The notes under the pieces are model-generated. The model was not told the origin of the DNA and searched no databases. It saw only the letters and a list, made by a program, of their open reading frames with translations. DNA of 64,000 nucleotides from Vicia villosa. Lineage: Eukaryota; Streptophyta; Magnoliopsida; Fabales; Fabaceae. Below are positions 12,549 to 23,246 of this stretch, in pieces. Where the stretch lies: contig NW_026705007.1 in NCBI RefSeq assembly GCF_029867415.1, positions 434,001-498,000 of the forward strand, written 5' to 3'. Position 1 is the stretch's first letter. Each line of letters opens with the position of its first letter. The position numbers were made by a program, and so were the translations under genes.

Positions 12549-13755
12549 TGAAGGATAGAAAAACACTTAGAAAGGGGGGGTTTGAATAAGTGTAGCTTTA
12601 AAAACTTGACAGATAAAAATAAATTGCACAGTTATTTTTATCCTGGTTCGTTGTTAACTAAACTACTCCAGTCCACCCCCGCAGAGATGATTTACCTCAA
12701 CTGAGGATTTAATCCACTAATCGCACGGATTACAATGGTTTTCCCCTTAGTCAGCAACTAAGTCTTCCAGAGTCTTCTGATCACACACTGATCACTCTAG
12801 GAACAACTGCTTAGATACCCTCTAAGACTTTTCTAGAGTATACTGATCCACACGATCACTCTAGTTACAACCTGCTTAGATAACCTCTAAGACTTCCTAG
12901 AGTATTCTGATCCACACGATCACTCTAGTTCCTTAATACTTAATGTAATCAATTCTAAGAGTATTACAAATGCTTCTTAAAAGCGATAATCACAAACTGT
13001 GATATTTCTCTTAACGTTTAAGCTTAATCTCACTAATATATTACAACAGCAATGTAGTGAGCTTTGATGAAGATGAAGATTCTGAGTTTTGATTTGAACA
13101 GAGTTTCAGCAAGTTAATAGGCGTTGTTTTGTTCAGGATCGTTAACCTTGCTTCTCATCAGAACTTCATATTTATAGGCGTTGGAGAAGATGACCGTTGA
13201 GTGCATTTAATGCTTTGCGTGTTCCGTACAGCATCGCATTTAATGTTATACGCTTTTGTCAACTACCTCGAGCCTTGTTCACGCTGTGTCTACTGACGTA
13301 GCCTTTAGTAGCTTTTAACGTTCCTTTTGTCAGTCAGCGTAGCTTGCCACTTGTACTTTCTTCTGATCTGATGTTTGTGAATACAACGTTTGAATATCAT
13401 CAGAGTCAAACAGCTTGGTGCAAAGCATCTTCTGATCTTCTGACCTTGAAGTGCTTCTGAGCGTGATACCATCAGAACTTCAGTGCTTCTGTTCTCTTGT
13501 TCTTCTAATGCTTCCATAGACCCATGTTCTGATTCTGCTTCGACCATCTTCTGATGTCTTGCCAGACCATGTTCTGATGTTGCATGCTGAACCCTTTGAG
13601 ACAAAGCTTCTGAGCGCTGAATTATGCATACTCTTTATATATTTCCTGAAAAGGAAATTGCATTGGATTAGAGTACCATATTATCTTAAGCAAAATTCAT
13701 ATTATTGTTATCATCAAAACTAAGATAATTGATCAGAACAAATCTTGTTCTAACA
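12549..13755 (-). repeat. Sirevirus 5' LTR
   Basis: 1207 bp. It carries the promoter for the element; a minus-strand TATAAATA box is at 13169-13176. It is nearly identical to the 3' LTR, including the 64-bp internal duplication. Confidence 0.95.
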
Positions 13756-13760
13756 CGAAC

Positions 13761-15559
13761 CACATGCCTCTTGGTGTTTGTTAATATCCGAGGGGAAAAT
13801 GAAGTATTTACATCGGTTTGATATTATAACCGAGGGGTATAGCCTCATTTTTAATTTGTTTTAAATCATATTTTGACTGGCCTATATTTTTTTTACATAG
13901 AAACTACAAGTTTTATGACTGAATGAGAATATTATGTTTTATACATAACATAAACACATAATACCAAATTACATTTTTTACAAAATCAAATGTACACATA
14001 TCCAAAATGGTTCACAAAGAGAACATATACCTAATTGAAAACAGAACCATATAATGCGTAGAAAACATATAATCACATTTGGGATGCATAAAACCTCTAC
14101 CAAGGGAACGTATACATATGTGAACCTATATATACTTGAACCTATAATGATAAAACCTCTATACAATGCTTACAACAACTAAGAAAAACTGGCGTTGTTA
14201 AATTCATAATAGATAGGAAGACACAGGTCCAACATGATCAGTTGTTGTCTATATCTTGTTGTGGGAATGGTGTTTTGTCACTAAATTCCTATAATTTAAA
14301 AAAATTAATAATGATAAGCTAACAACAACAATATTAACTTTAAAAATATAAATAAATTATGTGTATATGGATAAATTTAATATCTTAAGCCATGAACTAA
14401 TAATGCCTCTAGAGACAATCTTTAACATAAGTCTAATAATGTAGTATTCATAAGAAAAATTGTCGGGTTATTTTCGCAACTGCAAATAATTTTGATTTAG
14501 TTAATAATTAATACATGCAAAGCACAAATCATACATTATCGAAAAATAAAAGAATGTCAAAAAGCTCCAGTAATATTTAATTTTGGATAATAAACTTTGG
14601 CTTTCTACCTTTTAGATTACGTTTCACAAAATTGTATCACTTTATAATTCTACATGTCGGTAAAAATTAAACATGAATTAAAAACTTATCAAAACTAAAG
14701 GTAAACTATGAGTATTATAAATAATACCACTTGCCCGCTCAAAACTTCATGCATTTTTTCATTAAGGTTATAATGTAACGAGGATAATATAATTACAACA
14801 TTTTGCTTCACACAAATAATAACTAGTTACCAATGTGAACTGCATAAACATTTAGAATCATTAATAATGCGTATAAAACTGATTTATAAAAGAAAACACA
14901 AATTAATATATACTTTTGAAAGATAAAATGGCCCCATGTAACAATATTTGTTCTTATTTTACAACTTATTTTGTATGTACATCTTGATAGTGTTTGCTTC
15001 CATTTGTCGAAATTGAATATTGAATGGATCTAAGAAACAATACTTTCTTAATTTCTTTTCAACACATCTCATGCATGAACCTAAAAGTTAATGCAAAAGT
15101 CAAATATTTATGTTAAACTATGAGAACAATGAATATGTATTGAAATCTCCGTATAAATTATACTTAAGAGCACCACAATTTTAGTACGGTTATATCCAAC
15201 CAATCATCTGCTTTCAAAAACTCCATAACATAACTCTTATGAAGTATAACATCTTGTTCTAGTTCCTGCTTTAATGTAAGCTGATAGAAGTTTGGCATCT
15301 CCTATATCATCCTTGATAGTCTTTATGTGTTATAGAGTTGAGGTAGTGTGGTGTCAATATTGTGCTCTGGGGCAGAACAACTACCTTTTGTGCTTGCACC
15401 ACCCATAACAGCTTTCTCAGCAAATTTCTCAAGTATGTCTAACTGATTTATAATTGGGTGGTTGAGCACACACGTTGATTTCAATTGCACCATCATAAAA
15501 ACAATTGAAATACAATAAAAAAATTAAACACACAAACAATAACAATAAATACAACATAA
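13761..15559. other. CACTA interior, noncoding
   Basis: Right of the Sirevirus the CACTA sequence resumes with subterminal-type motifs (ATCCGAGGGG near 13788, CATCGGTTTG near 13811, AACCGAGGGG near 13829). The rest is AT-rich with no reading frame I recognise. Confidence 0.55.
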
Positions 15560-17478
15560 ATTTTTAACTTATAATTATACCTCAGTCACATCACTGATAC
15601 ACTTCTCCCTCACTTTCTCAGAAAACTTCCCTCGCTCCTCATTAGCCAACCTCTCTCACTTCTCTAGCACCCTCTCCTGCACATCCTGCAATATCCTCTC
15701 TCGTTCATCCAGATGCACCCTCTCACATTTCTTTGGATTTCACTTCTCCATCACCTCCTGAGTCCCTTCTCTCGCTCCAATTCTAATACCTCCCCCACCT
15801 TTTGAGCAATTATTTCTTCAACTTCATACTTACAATTTACTTCGATGCTTGTTTGCGATGGTCCAAAAAATAACCTCAAGTCGACACCTCTTCCAACACC
15901 GCGAACACCCCTACCATGCTCCTCGGTTCCAATCACTTATACCAAGATGTCATGACGCTATTGTGGAATAAAGATACCATCTTTGGAATTTTCAACAAGT
16001 ACATCCTATGACACATATAAAAGTTCATTTTTACCAAATTGAATAAACTAAAATAAGTATGGTTGAAAAAAGTATCTACTTACAATCTTTTCAGTCACTT
16101 CGCATGTAGCCTAGGGGTGCTCGCGGTGCGGTTTGGGCGGTTTTGACGAAAAAATCATCCGAACCGCAAGAGAAAAAATAGTGCGGTTTGGTTTGGTTCG
16201 GTTGGCTTTTAAAAAAAATCCGAACCAAACCAAACCAAACTAATGCGGTTTGGTTCGGTTCGGTTTTTTACAAATATTTTATTGAGCTATACATACACAT
16301 ATAGATGATAACATAATTTTGTATTTATACATTCATACACTATCAAATAACAACAAAACTCGTCATATTTTGACAATAATTTTCCATTTAATATGTAAAA
16401 ATTAAATTAGACAAAAGTGGAATATTAAACATAAAATAATAGCATAAAACAATATAAAAATTATTATAACGAAACAAAAAAAATAGAAGAAAAAAAAATT
16501 AGTGAAAGTGAAAAAGAAAAAAAGTGTTGAGAGATTAGAGAAGAAGATATGCGATAAAAACGAAACTGAAATACGGAACATTTACATAAAAATGAGAAGG
16601 TGAAAAAGAAAGAATATAAGAGAGTAGAGATTATAGAAGAAGAGGGAAGATGTATGTGGCAAAGAAGGTGCGATAATGTTATTAGAGATTTTAGAAGATC
16701 GGGACTGAAATTATATGTGTAAGGATGAGAAAATTGTTCGTAATCATAATGCTAATGTATAATAAGTTTAAGTTTGGGTTGGATGTGAGTTAGTAAAATT
16801 TAGGTTGTAACATAGTGTGGTTTGATTCGGTTTGGTTCGGTTTACAAAATACAAACCCCAAATCGAACCGAATCGTGCGGTTTTGTAAAAACTGACCCAA
16901 ACTAATCCGAACCAAATGCGGTTTTTTGCGGTTTCGGTTTGGTTTGATTTGGTTTGCGGTTTTCTATTGGGTTGGTTTGGTTTTGATCACCCCTAAGCCT
17001 CTTATGCAAACTCGCCTCCTGGTCTTTGATGTACCGACTTCCATTTCTCATGGCGAGATGGTTGAGATAGGCAGCGAGAAAGGCTTATGGAAGAATATCA
17101 CAGCTCTAGTTCTCTTTGTTTTATTTTTCCATTAATCATTTTTTTGTTCTAGTATATCATATCCTCCACAAGATAATATGTGTGGATAGATATTTATAGC
17201 TCTATTCTCCTTTCCTTTTTTCTCTTAGCCAAGATGCAGGAGTGGATAATATTAAGTCAAATCATAAAATTTATAATAAATATTGTAATATTGGTCCATA
17301 ATTTATCTTTCCAATCGTCGTCAATGCCATGCCAGTTATCTATCAAATGACTAACTTTGCTTATACCCGGTAATCTTGTGTAACCCCTTAAATCAATAGC
17401 ATTTTCACCATAAGCCTTACCAGATATTATATTAATATCAACTGGGAAGAAAACACCACTTTCATGGGCTTTTGTCAC
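15560..17478 (-). pseudogene. TNP1-like (Ptta/En/Spm) transposase gene, decayed
   Basis: Exon-like pieces appear on the minus strand in order. 17478-17257 encodes a segment ending in HLIDNWHGIDDDWKDKLW, like the N-terminal part of plant Ptta/En/Spm proteins. Near 17075-17000 a segment starting SRHEKWKSVHQ follows. This is interrupted by the 884-bp element and resumes with EATCEVTEKI before a GTAAGT donor near 16080. A further exon near 16010-15840 includes IGTEEHGRGVRGVGRGVDL, followed by a glutamate- and arginine-rich coiled-coil tail to about 15600. At least one stop lies in the middle exon and two in the next, with more in the tail. TNP1-like proteins bind CACTA subterminal repeats. Family assignment is from memory of conserved motifs. 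Confidence 0.7.
16112..16995. mobile_element. 884-bp non-autonomous element rich in GGTTCGGTT
   Basis: Ends TAGGGGTG and CACCCCTA form an 8-bp inverted repeat. Both ends are rich in GGTTTGGTTCGGTT-type sequence that could pair with the opposite end, and the middle is A-rich. AGCC flanks both sides (16108-16111, 16996-16999), possibly a 4-bp duplication. It interrupts an exon of the CACTA gene, which supports a later insertion. Such elements are common in plants; the superfamily cannot be fixed from a 4-bp duplication. Confidence 0.72.
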
Positions 17479-17710
17479 CTGATCGAGGCTAGTCTAGTTT
17501 TTCTTTTACTTTTAGTATTATTAGAGGTTATGGTAGAGTTTGTAAGTGAGGTGCTTGTCTAATCGCCCATGTTTGTCTAAATTAAAAACTATATTACTCA
17601 AATAAACAAATCTCTAATAAGGCACCTAATGCATATGAATTATACTATACTCAAATTAAATATAATGGGTACAAAATAAAAAATATAACAGAGATACCAA
17701 CATGAACTTC

Positions 17711-17950
17711 AAATTAAGCTACACCACCCAACACTTCATCCAAAATGATCCTGACCATAGAAATATACTAACTACAAATGGGAGTCCTTTGTTCGTACTA
17801 AACAAATCAGCAAGTTATATTCAAAACAACAATGGGTAATATAACACACAACACTCCATCCAAAATGATTCAGACCATAGAAATATACTAACTACAAATG
17901 TGAGTCATTTGTTCATACTAAACAAAACAACAAGTTATACTAAAAAAATA
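17711..17950. repeat. 120-bp tandem repeat, two copies
   Basis: Two copies share CCAAAATGAT, GACCATAGAAATATACTAAC and following sequence with a 120-bp offset (17731 versus 17851). A third, weaker echo follows near 18030. The array lies inside the CACTA element. Confidence 0.8.
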
Positions 17951-18433
17951 ATTGGTGATATAGTTATACTCATACCTTATCTATATAGTTCTTACTATAT
18001 AGTACTTAATAACTATATTTATAGTCACACCATAGAAACATAGTAACTAGAAATATAGTTCTTACTAAACAAAACAATATCATTTTGGTGGTATTACCAC
18101 TTTAAGAAACCCTATTTCTAGTTAGTATGTAACATCATTTCTATTTTGTAAGAAATATGGTTAGTACATTTCAGTGGTATTACCATTTCTAAGAACATTT
18201 ACTCAACCTAACACCATTTTAGTGATAAACAACATCTCAATGGTGTGTTACGTACCGAAAACATGATGACGAAGCTTCAACAAGTTAGGTTTGTAGAGTT
18301 GATGTTCGATTTGATGTTGGAATAGATAATGTAATCTGAGTTTCGATGAAAATGAAAATCGCCTAGGTTTTTTAAGAGAATGACAATTAAACGAAGGTAA
18401 ATGAAAAGTAAAAGTCTAGTTCTGAGAGAAGTA

Positions 18434-19034
18434 CTCATGCAAAAGAACATACACGTCGGGTTTTGGGCAAAACCGAGGGAATAGATTAATTAAAAAGTAA
18501 AAAATAGAAAAACGTCATATTCTGGAAATTCATGTAAAAGAGCATACACGTCGGTTTATGGAAAAAATGAGGGAATAGATTAATTAAATATTAAAAAATA
18601 TATATTAAATAAAAAAGGCATTTGAAAATATTAATTTGCAAATATTCATTTGTAAATATTCATTTAAAAATATTGATGCAAAAGATATTACCCTTCGGTT
18701 AGGCAAGGTAATTGAGGAATTATACAAATTAAAAATTAAAAAATTAATAGATAAAAAAGGCATTTGAAAATATTAACTTTGTAATTCAAAATAATAAAAA
18801 AGGGAAAAGTGAAAGGCGTCAAGTGATAAATAGTAACTCGCTTTGACCCTAAAAACAGAAAATGCAATACCAGGGAATCAAAGTGAGGTCCCTAGTAGAT
18901 ATAGTCCCTCGATTTTGAGAATAACCGGGGTAATAGGTTGTATATATTAAATAAATAAATAAATTATGGTGCTCCCATGACATATATCCCGGTAATTGGT
19001 TTGTCGAGATGGAAGTTTTGTCATAAAATGTATT
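18434..19034. repeat. CACTA subterminal repeat region
   Basis: ACATACACGTCGG occurs near 18448 and again 96 bp later, each followed by a GAGGGAATAGATTAATTAAA segment. Related motifs follow near 18690 (CTTCGGTTAGGC), 18905 (CCTCGATTTTGAG) and 18988 (CCCGGTAATTGG). Clustered degenerate motifs next to the termini are where CACTA proteins bind. Confidence 0.68.
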
Positions 19035-19047
19035 ATTTGTAGTAGTG
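19035..19047 (-). repeat. CACTA right terminal inverted repeat
   Basis: Reads CACTACTACAAAT on the minus strand and is followed by the TGT duplication at 19048-19050. Confidence 0.85.
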
Positions 19048-19050
19048 TGT

Positions 19051-20088
19051 AGCAAGGATCTTGAAGCTTCAAAGTTGTGAAAGAGATGAAGTGTGAAAGT
19101 TCGTTCGATCGATCGTGTGCTTAGTGCGGTGTTTGAGTGATTAGATTATTATAAAAATTTTAGGGTAACTCAAAAGTTACCAAGGCAACTCTCACACACT
19201 CGCAAGGACCTTCTTACTTGGACAAAATCACCAAAAAATGTTTTTCACATATATCTAATTGATTACAAGTCTAAATAATCAATCAAGAGTGAAACTTACA
19301 TTGGATAATTGATTATCTATTATACCTAGTCGATTATCTCCATTGTAACGCCTCATAATCAATTATTAGAGTTGATAGTCGATTAGTAACAACACAATTA
19401 GAAAACATTACATTTTTGCGTTGTATGATCTATTATACTTATGTCATAATCGACTATGAGCATTAAAAAGTCCATAGATTCTTTTCCCTTTTGAGCTACA
19501 TTAAATTCTATATGAGGAGATGCCTCCTCACTATTTCACCCACAAAAATTCAATTGTAAATCATTCTTCTCTCACTTTAACATCTCTCTCTTTTATTCTT
19601 TCTTTCACTTGAAGTTGTTGTAGTGTCGTATTAGTAAAACACATTTGTGACATTTCTATTGCACTAGCGTTCTACTATTTTATCAAGAGTATGATTATCT
19701 TGAAGTTTTCTTGGTTGACTGTTGAGGTTGTCGTTGCAAAACATCTGTTTAGTTCGTTAGCTTAGTTCGTGAAAAGCTTCACATGGATCATCCTATGAAA
19801 ATCTTTTAGGCGATTGTTATAAGATTCGCGATATAACCTAGCAAAAGCTCAAAATATTTTACTAGTGAAACTCTCAATAAGTTATTTTTCTTAAGGAGAG
19901 GAGTTGGCCAAGAGATCGACATAACCTCTATAAATTATGGTGCATTCTCTCTTATCCCTCTCTATTTACTTTCGGTCATTTATATTTCTTTCCTTCTATT
20001 TGCTGATGCTTCTAACTTTATATTTTAACTATATTAACACAAGCAATTGTTTTAGTAATTAATCGTGGATATTGAATAACACAATTCA

Positions 20089-20090
<2 letters not shown>
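19051..20090. other. Old LTR-like sequence right of the CACTA element
   Basis: No gene. The start (GATCTTGAAGCTTCAAAG near 19057, then GTGTGAAAGTTC) is shared with 48430-48475, and TTAGGGTAACTCAAAAGTTACC-like sequence near 19160 resembles 45205-45220. Repeated CGATTA motifs lie at 19320-19460. I read it as an old LTR remnant that the CACTA element entered. Confidence 0.45.

Positions 20091-20092
<2 letters not shown>

Positions 20093-20133
<41 letters not shown>
20093..20133. repeat. CT/CA compound microsatellite
   Basis: An uninterrupted CT run to 20120 followed by AC repeats to 20132. Confidence 0.97.
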
Positions 20134-20199
20134 ATTGTGCTTAGAGTCACTTGTTCAACAACTAACACTTCATATAGTCCAATAAATCTAGTTTAGTCG

Positions 20200-20890
20200 T
20201 TAACATATTCCCGTTCAATAATATCCTAATTTTTTTTAGTAAGTTTGACTCTTAGAGATACATGATCTTCAATTTAAAAAGATGACTTCATAGATCTTTT
20301 GTCCTAAAAACTCTTGTGTCTACTATATACTATATGAAACTATTATCTTCTCTTAAATCATTAGATCTTGTTGATTGTATTCGAAATTATCTTGGATTCA
20401 AGAAAAAAATTATCTCATGATCCATACCAATTGAGTGGATTCCTACAATTCTTTCCATTCAAATCTTCAAATGGTGTCATTTGATACTGAAATGAAAAAT
20501 TCTTGTTGCACACAAACTCAACCAAAGGTGTGAACTTCTCCTAATTTCATTTGTCATCCAAAACACGTACTCTTAATAAATCTTCCAAGGAATGAATGGT
20601 TCTTTTTCGATTTTCCATTTATTTGAGGTCGATAAGTTAATTTCATACTTAACTTTATTTGATGTAATACTCGACAAAATTCCATGTAGTCTTTCAATTT
20701 TCTTAATGTACAATTGAGATAATTTCTCTAACAAGTATTCCATATTCATTGGATTCAAATGAACTGATTTCTTTAATCGATCAATCATAGCCCAAATGAT
20801 ATCACATTTTGAAGGAATATTTGATAACCCTGACAGAGTCTGCATCAATAGTATTCCACTTTCAAACACATATTTTAATGGTTGTAACAT
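20200..20890 (-). pseudogene. Ty3/gypsy integrase relic
   Basis: On the minus strand 20890-20573 is open for 105 codons and follows the gypsy integrase core: a CDIIWAMIDRLKKSVH segment, then LEKLSQLYIKKIERLHG and a serine-rich stretch. Past the stop the match continues in broken frames to about 20200, including PLVEFVCNKNF and an RNPLNWY segment typical of the integrase C-terminal part. Only the integrase portion remains; no reverse transcriptase, LTR or target duplication is seen. Several stops make it nonfunctional. Confidence 0.8.
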
Positions 20891-20936
20891 TTCTGATAGT
20901 TTTTGATATTTTATCTTCGTAAAAATTATAATACAT

Positions 20937-21165
20937 ACACAAACTCGCCTACAACCTTCTTCATTTTAGGTCATCAAAACACCTTTTTTCAAATTTTGAT
21001 ACATTTTGATAACTCTGGGATGAATGCTCATTGAACATTATACATGAACAGTTGAATATTATACACACAAACTCGCCTACAATCTTCTTCATTTTAAGTC
21101 ATCAAAACACTTTTTTTCAAATTTTGATACATTTTGATAACTCCGAGATGAATATTATACATTTT
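20937..21165. repeat. 128-bp tandem duplication
   Basis: ACACAAACTCGCCTACAA begins at 20937 and 21065, and about 100 bp after each start are nearly the same. Noncoding. Confidence 0.9.
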
Positions 21166-22729
21166 AATAACACCAAGTTAAATATGGACACGTGACGATA
21201 TGAAAGAGAAAAGTGAGAATACATGTGCATGCGTGTATTTAACATATTAAGCATACAATGAAAGTGGAGGATGGAATAGAATTACGTTGGTCGGCCTCAA
21301 TTAAAAAGATGAACTTGTAAAGAAAAAAGCCACATTAATTCATTGTGTTGTTGAAGACTGGAATTTTGAACATTAGCATATGTTGAAACAAATCTTGACT
21401 TGCCATTATTGTTAATTTGTGTCAACGTGAACTAAACTACCTACATCAAACATCATTGTCCCTAAAATTCTGCACTATTAAAGTTATATGTCATGACACT
21501 GAGGTTGAGTTTTGTGGGAAAGTTCATGTATCTTTTTCTTGTGTGCGTTTTGTGCATTGCAAGAACAACAACAATCTTTTTATGAGTGTCTGTTTTAGGT
21601 CAATATCCTATCTTCTATATATCCTCAATTATACTATTATGCTTTCAAAAACTTGAACATTTAAAATAAATACATTTGTTCGAACAAATTAAAAACAATT
21701 TTTAAAGAACAAATCACACATGACTAACTTTTAAGAAAAATTTACATAAATATGAATATAAATTTTTAGTGTTAGACACAATCAATAAGAGAAGAGAGAA
21801 AATTTAAATTTATTTTAAATTTAATATATTTTTAATTGAATTCATGAGAGTGATTGTGATTAGAAATTTTTATTTTTATTTTTTACTTAATAAAAATTAT
21901 AATTGATTGTTTGTAAAATTATATATTATATTTGTTTTCATCAAATTATTTTTCCCAACTTTTTTTATAATTACCGGAGGATATTAGAAAATAAATGACT
22001 TCTAGGGATAAAATTGAATATGAAAATATTGGATCTTTTCAAAATGAAAATTTCAGTATGAGTAGAAGAAAAAACTGATTTCCAATAATAAATTTTATTG
22101 GTCATTAGAATTTAATTCTCTATTAAATATTAAAATACTAGATTTTTAGAAAATGAAATCACCAGTGTGAGTATTTAAAAAAAATGTCTAATGATGAATT
22201 TTATCTCTCAAAATACATTTCTTTTATTTAAACTATGAAACTATGGAAACGGTCTTGTTGCGGACCTTTGGAATATGTTAGATTTGAGATGGAAATTTAA
22301 TTGGCATGAAGGTTCTATTTTGTAAAATTAATCGATAGCTAATGATTGGTAGTTGATAAGTTAATTTAAGTGTCTGATAAATTAACTGTTATACTAACTG
22401 ATAAATATAAAATAATATAAAAAAATATTTTTAATTAAGAAATGTATGGTTTTATTATTTTATTATATTATTAAATTAATTTTTATTCAATAAAAATAAA
22501 TATATTAATAAAAACATGCAAAACAATTTTAATATATATGAAAAATTAAAGTTAACATCAAAATATATTAAATTTTTATATAAATTTTATAATAGAATTT
22601 AACGAGATACAAAAAATAATAGCATTGTAATTTTGAATTCAGTTTTATCATTGCAGTTTTATTGTAAAATATTAGAACATAAACTTATTTTTATTATTAT
22701 TATATATTAATATGTGGTAGACATTGAAA
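21166..22729. other. AT-rich spacer without a gene
   Basis: No reading frame or element end recognised; long A/T runs. It ends at the GATAC duplication of the next retrotransposon. Confidence 0.55.
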
Positions 22730-22734
22730 GATAC

Positions 22735-23221
22735 TGTGAGATATTGGATCGAACTCTAGTATGGTCGAAGGGTAGCTTCTGGTTCGACAGGATTAAGCAT
22801 GAAGTCGAAGGTTGTTCACATGCTTGTGTTGAAGATGCTAGGGTCGTTAGCATGTTAAATTAGGTTGTGTCGAAGATGCTAGGGTCGTTAGCATGTTAAA
22901 TTAGGTTTTAGTGTTTAAACCCTAATTTGTTAAGTTAGCTTGTTTATTAAGTTGGCTTGTGTAATGGGCCTTGTGGAAAAAACCCATTAGTTAGTATGTT
23001 AGGTTTTATTATAAATAGCATACTAGTCTCTCATCATTGCTAAGCTGCAAATCCTAATTTGGGGGGAGAGAGGTTATTTGTTATTCTTGTAAACTTGTAA
23101 ACTTGTTTTAAGAGAAAGTAAAAGAATATCAGTTATAACCAATATTTGTGTTCTCCTCTTCTTCCTTGTCCTTTATTCATCCCTTATTTTATACTTTGTT
23201 CGTGGCATTGAATTCATAACA
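22735..23221 (+). repeat. 5' LTR of the young copia element
   Basis: 487 bp with a TATAAATA box at 23010-23017. A 41-bp tandem duplication (GAAGATGCTAGGGTCGTTAG) begins near 22831 and 22872 and is present in both LTRs. Confidence 0.95.
23010..23017 (+). promoter_or_regulatory. LTR TATA box
   Basis: TATAAATA about 210 bp before the end of the 5' LTR, a plausible core promoter for the element RNA. Confidence 0.6.
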
Positions 23222-23240
23222 AATTGGTGCGGTGAGCGTG
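23222..23240 (+). promoter_or_regulatory. Putative primer binding site
   Basis: TTGGTGCGGTGAGCG follows the 5' LTR after two bases. It begins TGG as a primer site should but is not the initiator-Met site; I cannot say which tRNA it matches. Confidence 0.5.
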
Positions 23241-23246
23241 GAGAAG

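Larger units (their letters stand above)
4841..13755 (-). mobile_element. Complete Sirevirus-type Ty1/copia retrotransposon
   Basis: An 8915-bp element bounded by LTRs of 1209 and 1207 bp (TG...CA ends) and a perfect 5-bp duplication CGAAC (4836-4840, 13756-13760). Order in the minus direction is 5' LTR, primer binding site, gag, pol (protease, integrase, reverse transcriptase, RNase H), a long 3' noncoding region, polypurine tract and 3' LTR. Integrase before reverse transcriptase makes it Ty1/copia. The large gag with a single zinc knuckle and coiled coil, the initiator-Met primer site and the repeated polypurine-tract motifs fit the Sirevirus/Maximus lineage. gag and pol are each open throughout. 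It sits inside the CACTA element. Confidence 0.93.
4644..19047 (-). mobile_element. CACTA (En/Spm) DNA transposon with nested insertions
   Basis: The left end reads CACTACTACAAAAAACAC and the right end, on the other strand, CACTACTACAAATAATAC. The first twelve bases are identical and CACTA is the diagnostic terminus of the superfamily. Both ends are flanked by the 3-bp duplication TGT (4641-4643 and 19048-19050), the size expected for CACTA elements. Inside lie a decayed TNP1-like gene (15560-17478), subterminal repeats, an 884-bp element and a complete Sirevirus. Removing the two insertions and their duplications leaves about 4.6 kb. No TNP2-type transposase is visible, so the element looks non-autonomous. 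Confidence 0.85.
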
